From Enterococcus_I eurekensis (GTDB lineage: Bacteria; Bacillota; Bacilli; Lactobacillales; Enterococcaceae): DNA of 12,642 bases. Under the pieces are notes generated by a model. The model ran no database searches. It saw nothing but the letters and a program-made list of their open reading frames with translations, and was not told where the DNA came from. The translations under genes and the position numbers were made by a program. Positions within the stretch are counted from its first letter, which is position 1, and each line of letters begins with the position of its first letter. Shown here in pieces: positions 12,603-12,642 of the stretch. The stretch is taken from NCBI RefSeq assembly GCF_042654605.1, contig NZ_JBHSGT010000008.1:1-12642 (forward strand), read 5' to 3'.

Positions 12603-12642
12603 AAAGAAAACAAGTATTCAAAAATGAGGTAACTCATTTCAG

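Larger units (their letters stand above)
12255..12642 (-). other. 388-base region without a gene: long leader or regulatory region of the 3D-domain gene
   Basis: No credible open frame is seen on either strand. The region holds an 18-base hairpin ACCGT-N8-ACGGT (12281-12298) just before the ribosome binding site, a WalR-like direct repeat (12530-12546), and two hairpins at the right end (12575-12602 and 12622-12639). No confident sigma-A promoter is visible near the gene. If the promoter lies at the WalR-like site, the mRNA would have a leader of about 250 nt. Confidence 0.6.

Noticed and set aside
1..12642. CRISPR array, prophage, toxin-antitoxin or defence system
   Set aside because: No regularly spaced repeats, no phage or defence protein motifs, and no paired small genes with toxin-antitoxin character were found.

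Overview
The window looks like a chromosomal segment of a low-GC Gram-positive coccus of the order Lactobacillales, most likely Enterococcus or a close relative. The evidence is the AT-rich base composition, strong AGGAGG-type ribosome binding sites, a comFA-comFC-hpf block, a DUF2969 protein, a liv operon ending in an AcuB-like gene (an arrangement I recall from streptococci), and a CodY-type box. I cannot fix the species from sequence alone. Apart from yigZ, every gene I can support reads on the minus strand.

Layout from left to right. (1) 1-525: the 5' part of an IS200-type single-strand transposase with its left-end hairpin. It runs off the window edge and sits directly beyond the hpf terminator. 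(2) 631-3312: the ribosome hibernation factor gene hpf and the overlapping competence pair comFA-comFC. (3) 3373-5038: an orphan lactose/cellobiose-type PTS EIIB with a near-consensus promoter, a small WWAND-motif protein starting at TTG or GTG, the divergent yigZ-family gene, and a 54-residue protein convergent with yigZ and sharing a 22-bp bidirectional terminator with it. (4) 5095-5346: a tRNA-Tyr/tRNA-Gln pair one base apart, with its own promoter and terminator. (5) 5377-5607: a DUF2969 protein. (6) 5669-11060: a complete branched-chain amino acid ABC transporter operon (livJ-livH-livM-livG-livF) ending in a CBS-CBS-ACT protein. A near-perfect CodY box abuts the promoter and an intrinsic terminator lies between livJ and livH. 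(7) 11096-12642: yidD, then a secreted coiled-coil plus 3D-domain cell wall protein whose long upstream region holds a perfect match to the WalR consensus, and finally an intergenic hairpin of a type I recall from enterococci.

How it works together. The liv operon is a textbook importer: lipoprotein LivJ captures substrate, LivH and LivM form the pore, and LivG and LivF hydrolyse ATP. The last gene encodes a candidate sensor protein with ligand-binding ACT and CBS modules. CodY would repress the system when branched-chain amino acids and GTP are plentiful. The terminator after livJ would keep the binding protein in excess over the membrane complex.

The window is mostly conserved housekeeping chromosome. 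I see no CRISPR array, no phage and no obvious defence system. The points most worth following are regulatory: the shielded 5' UTR of the IS200 element, the CodY box, the WalR-like box above the 3D-domain gene, the dyad over the EIIB promoter, and the unannotated small proteins.
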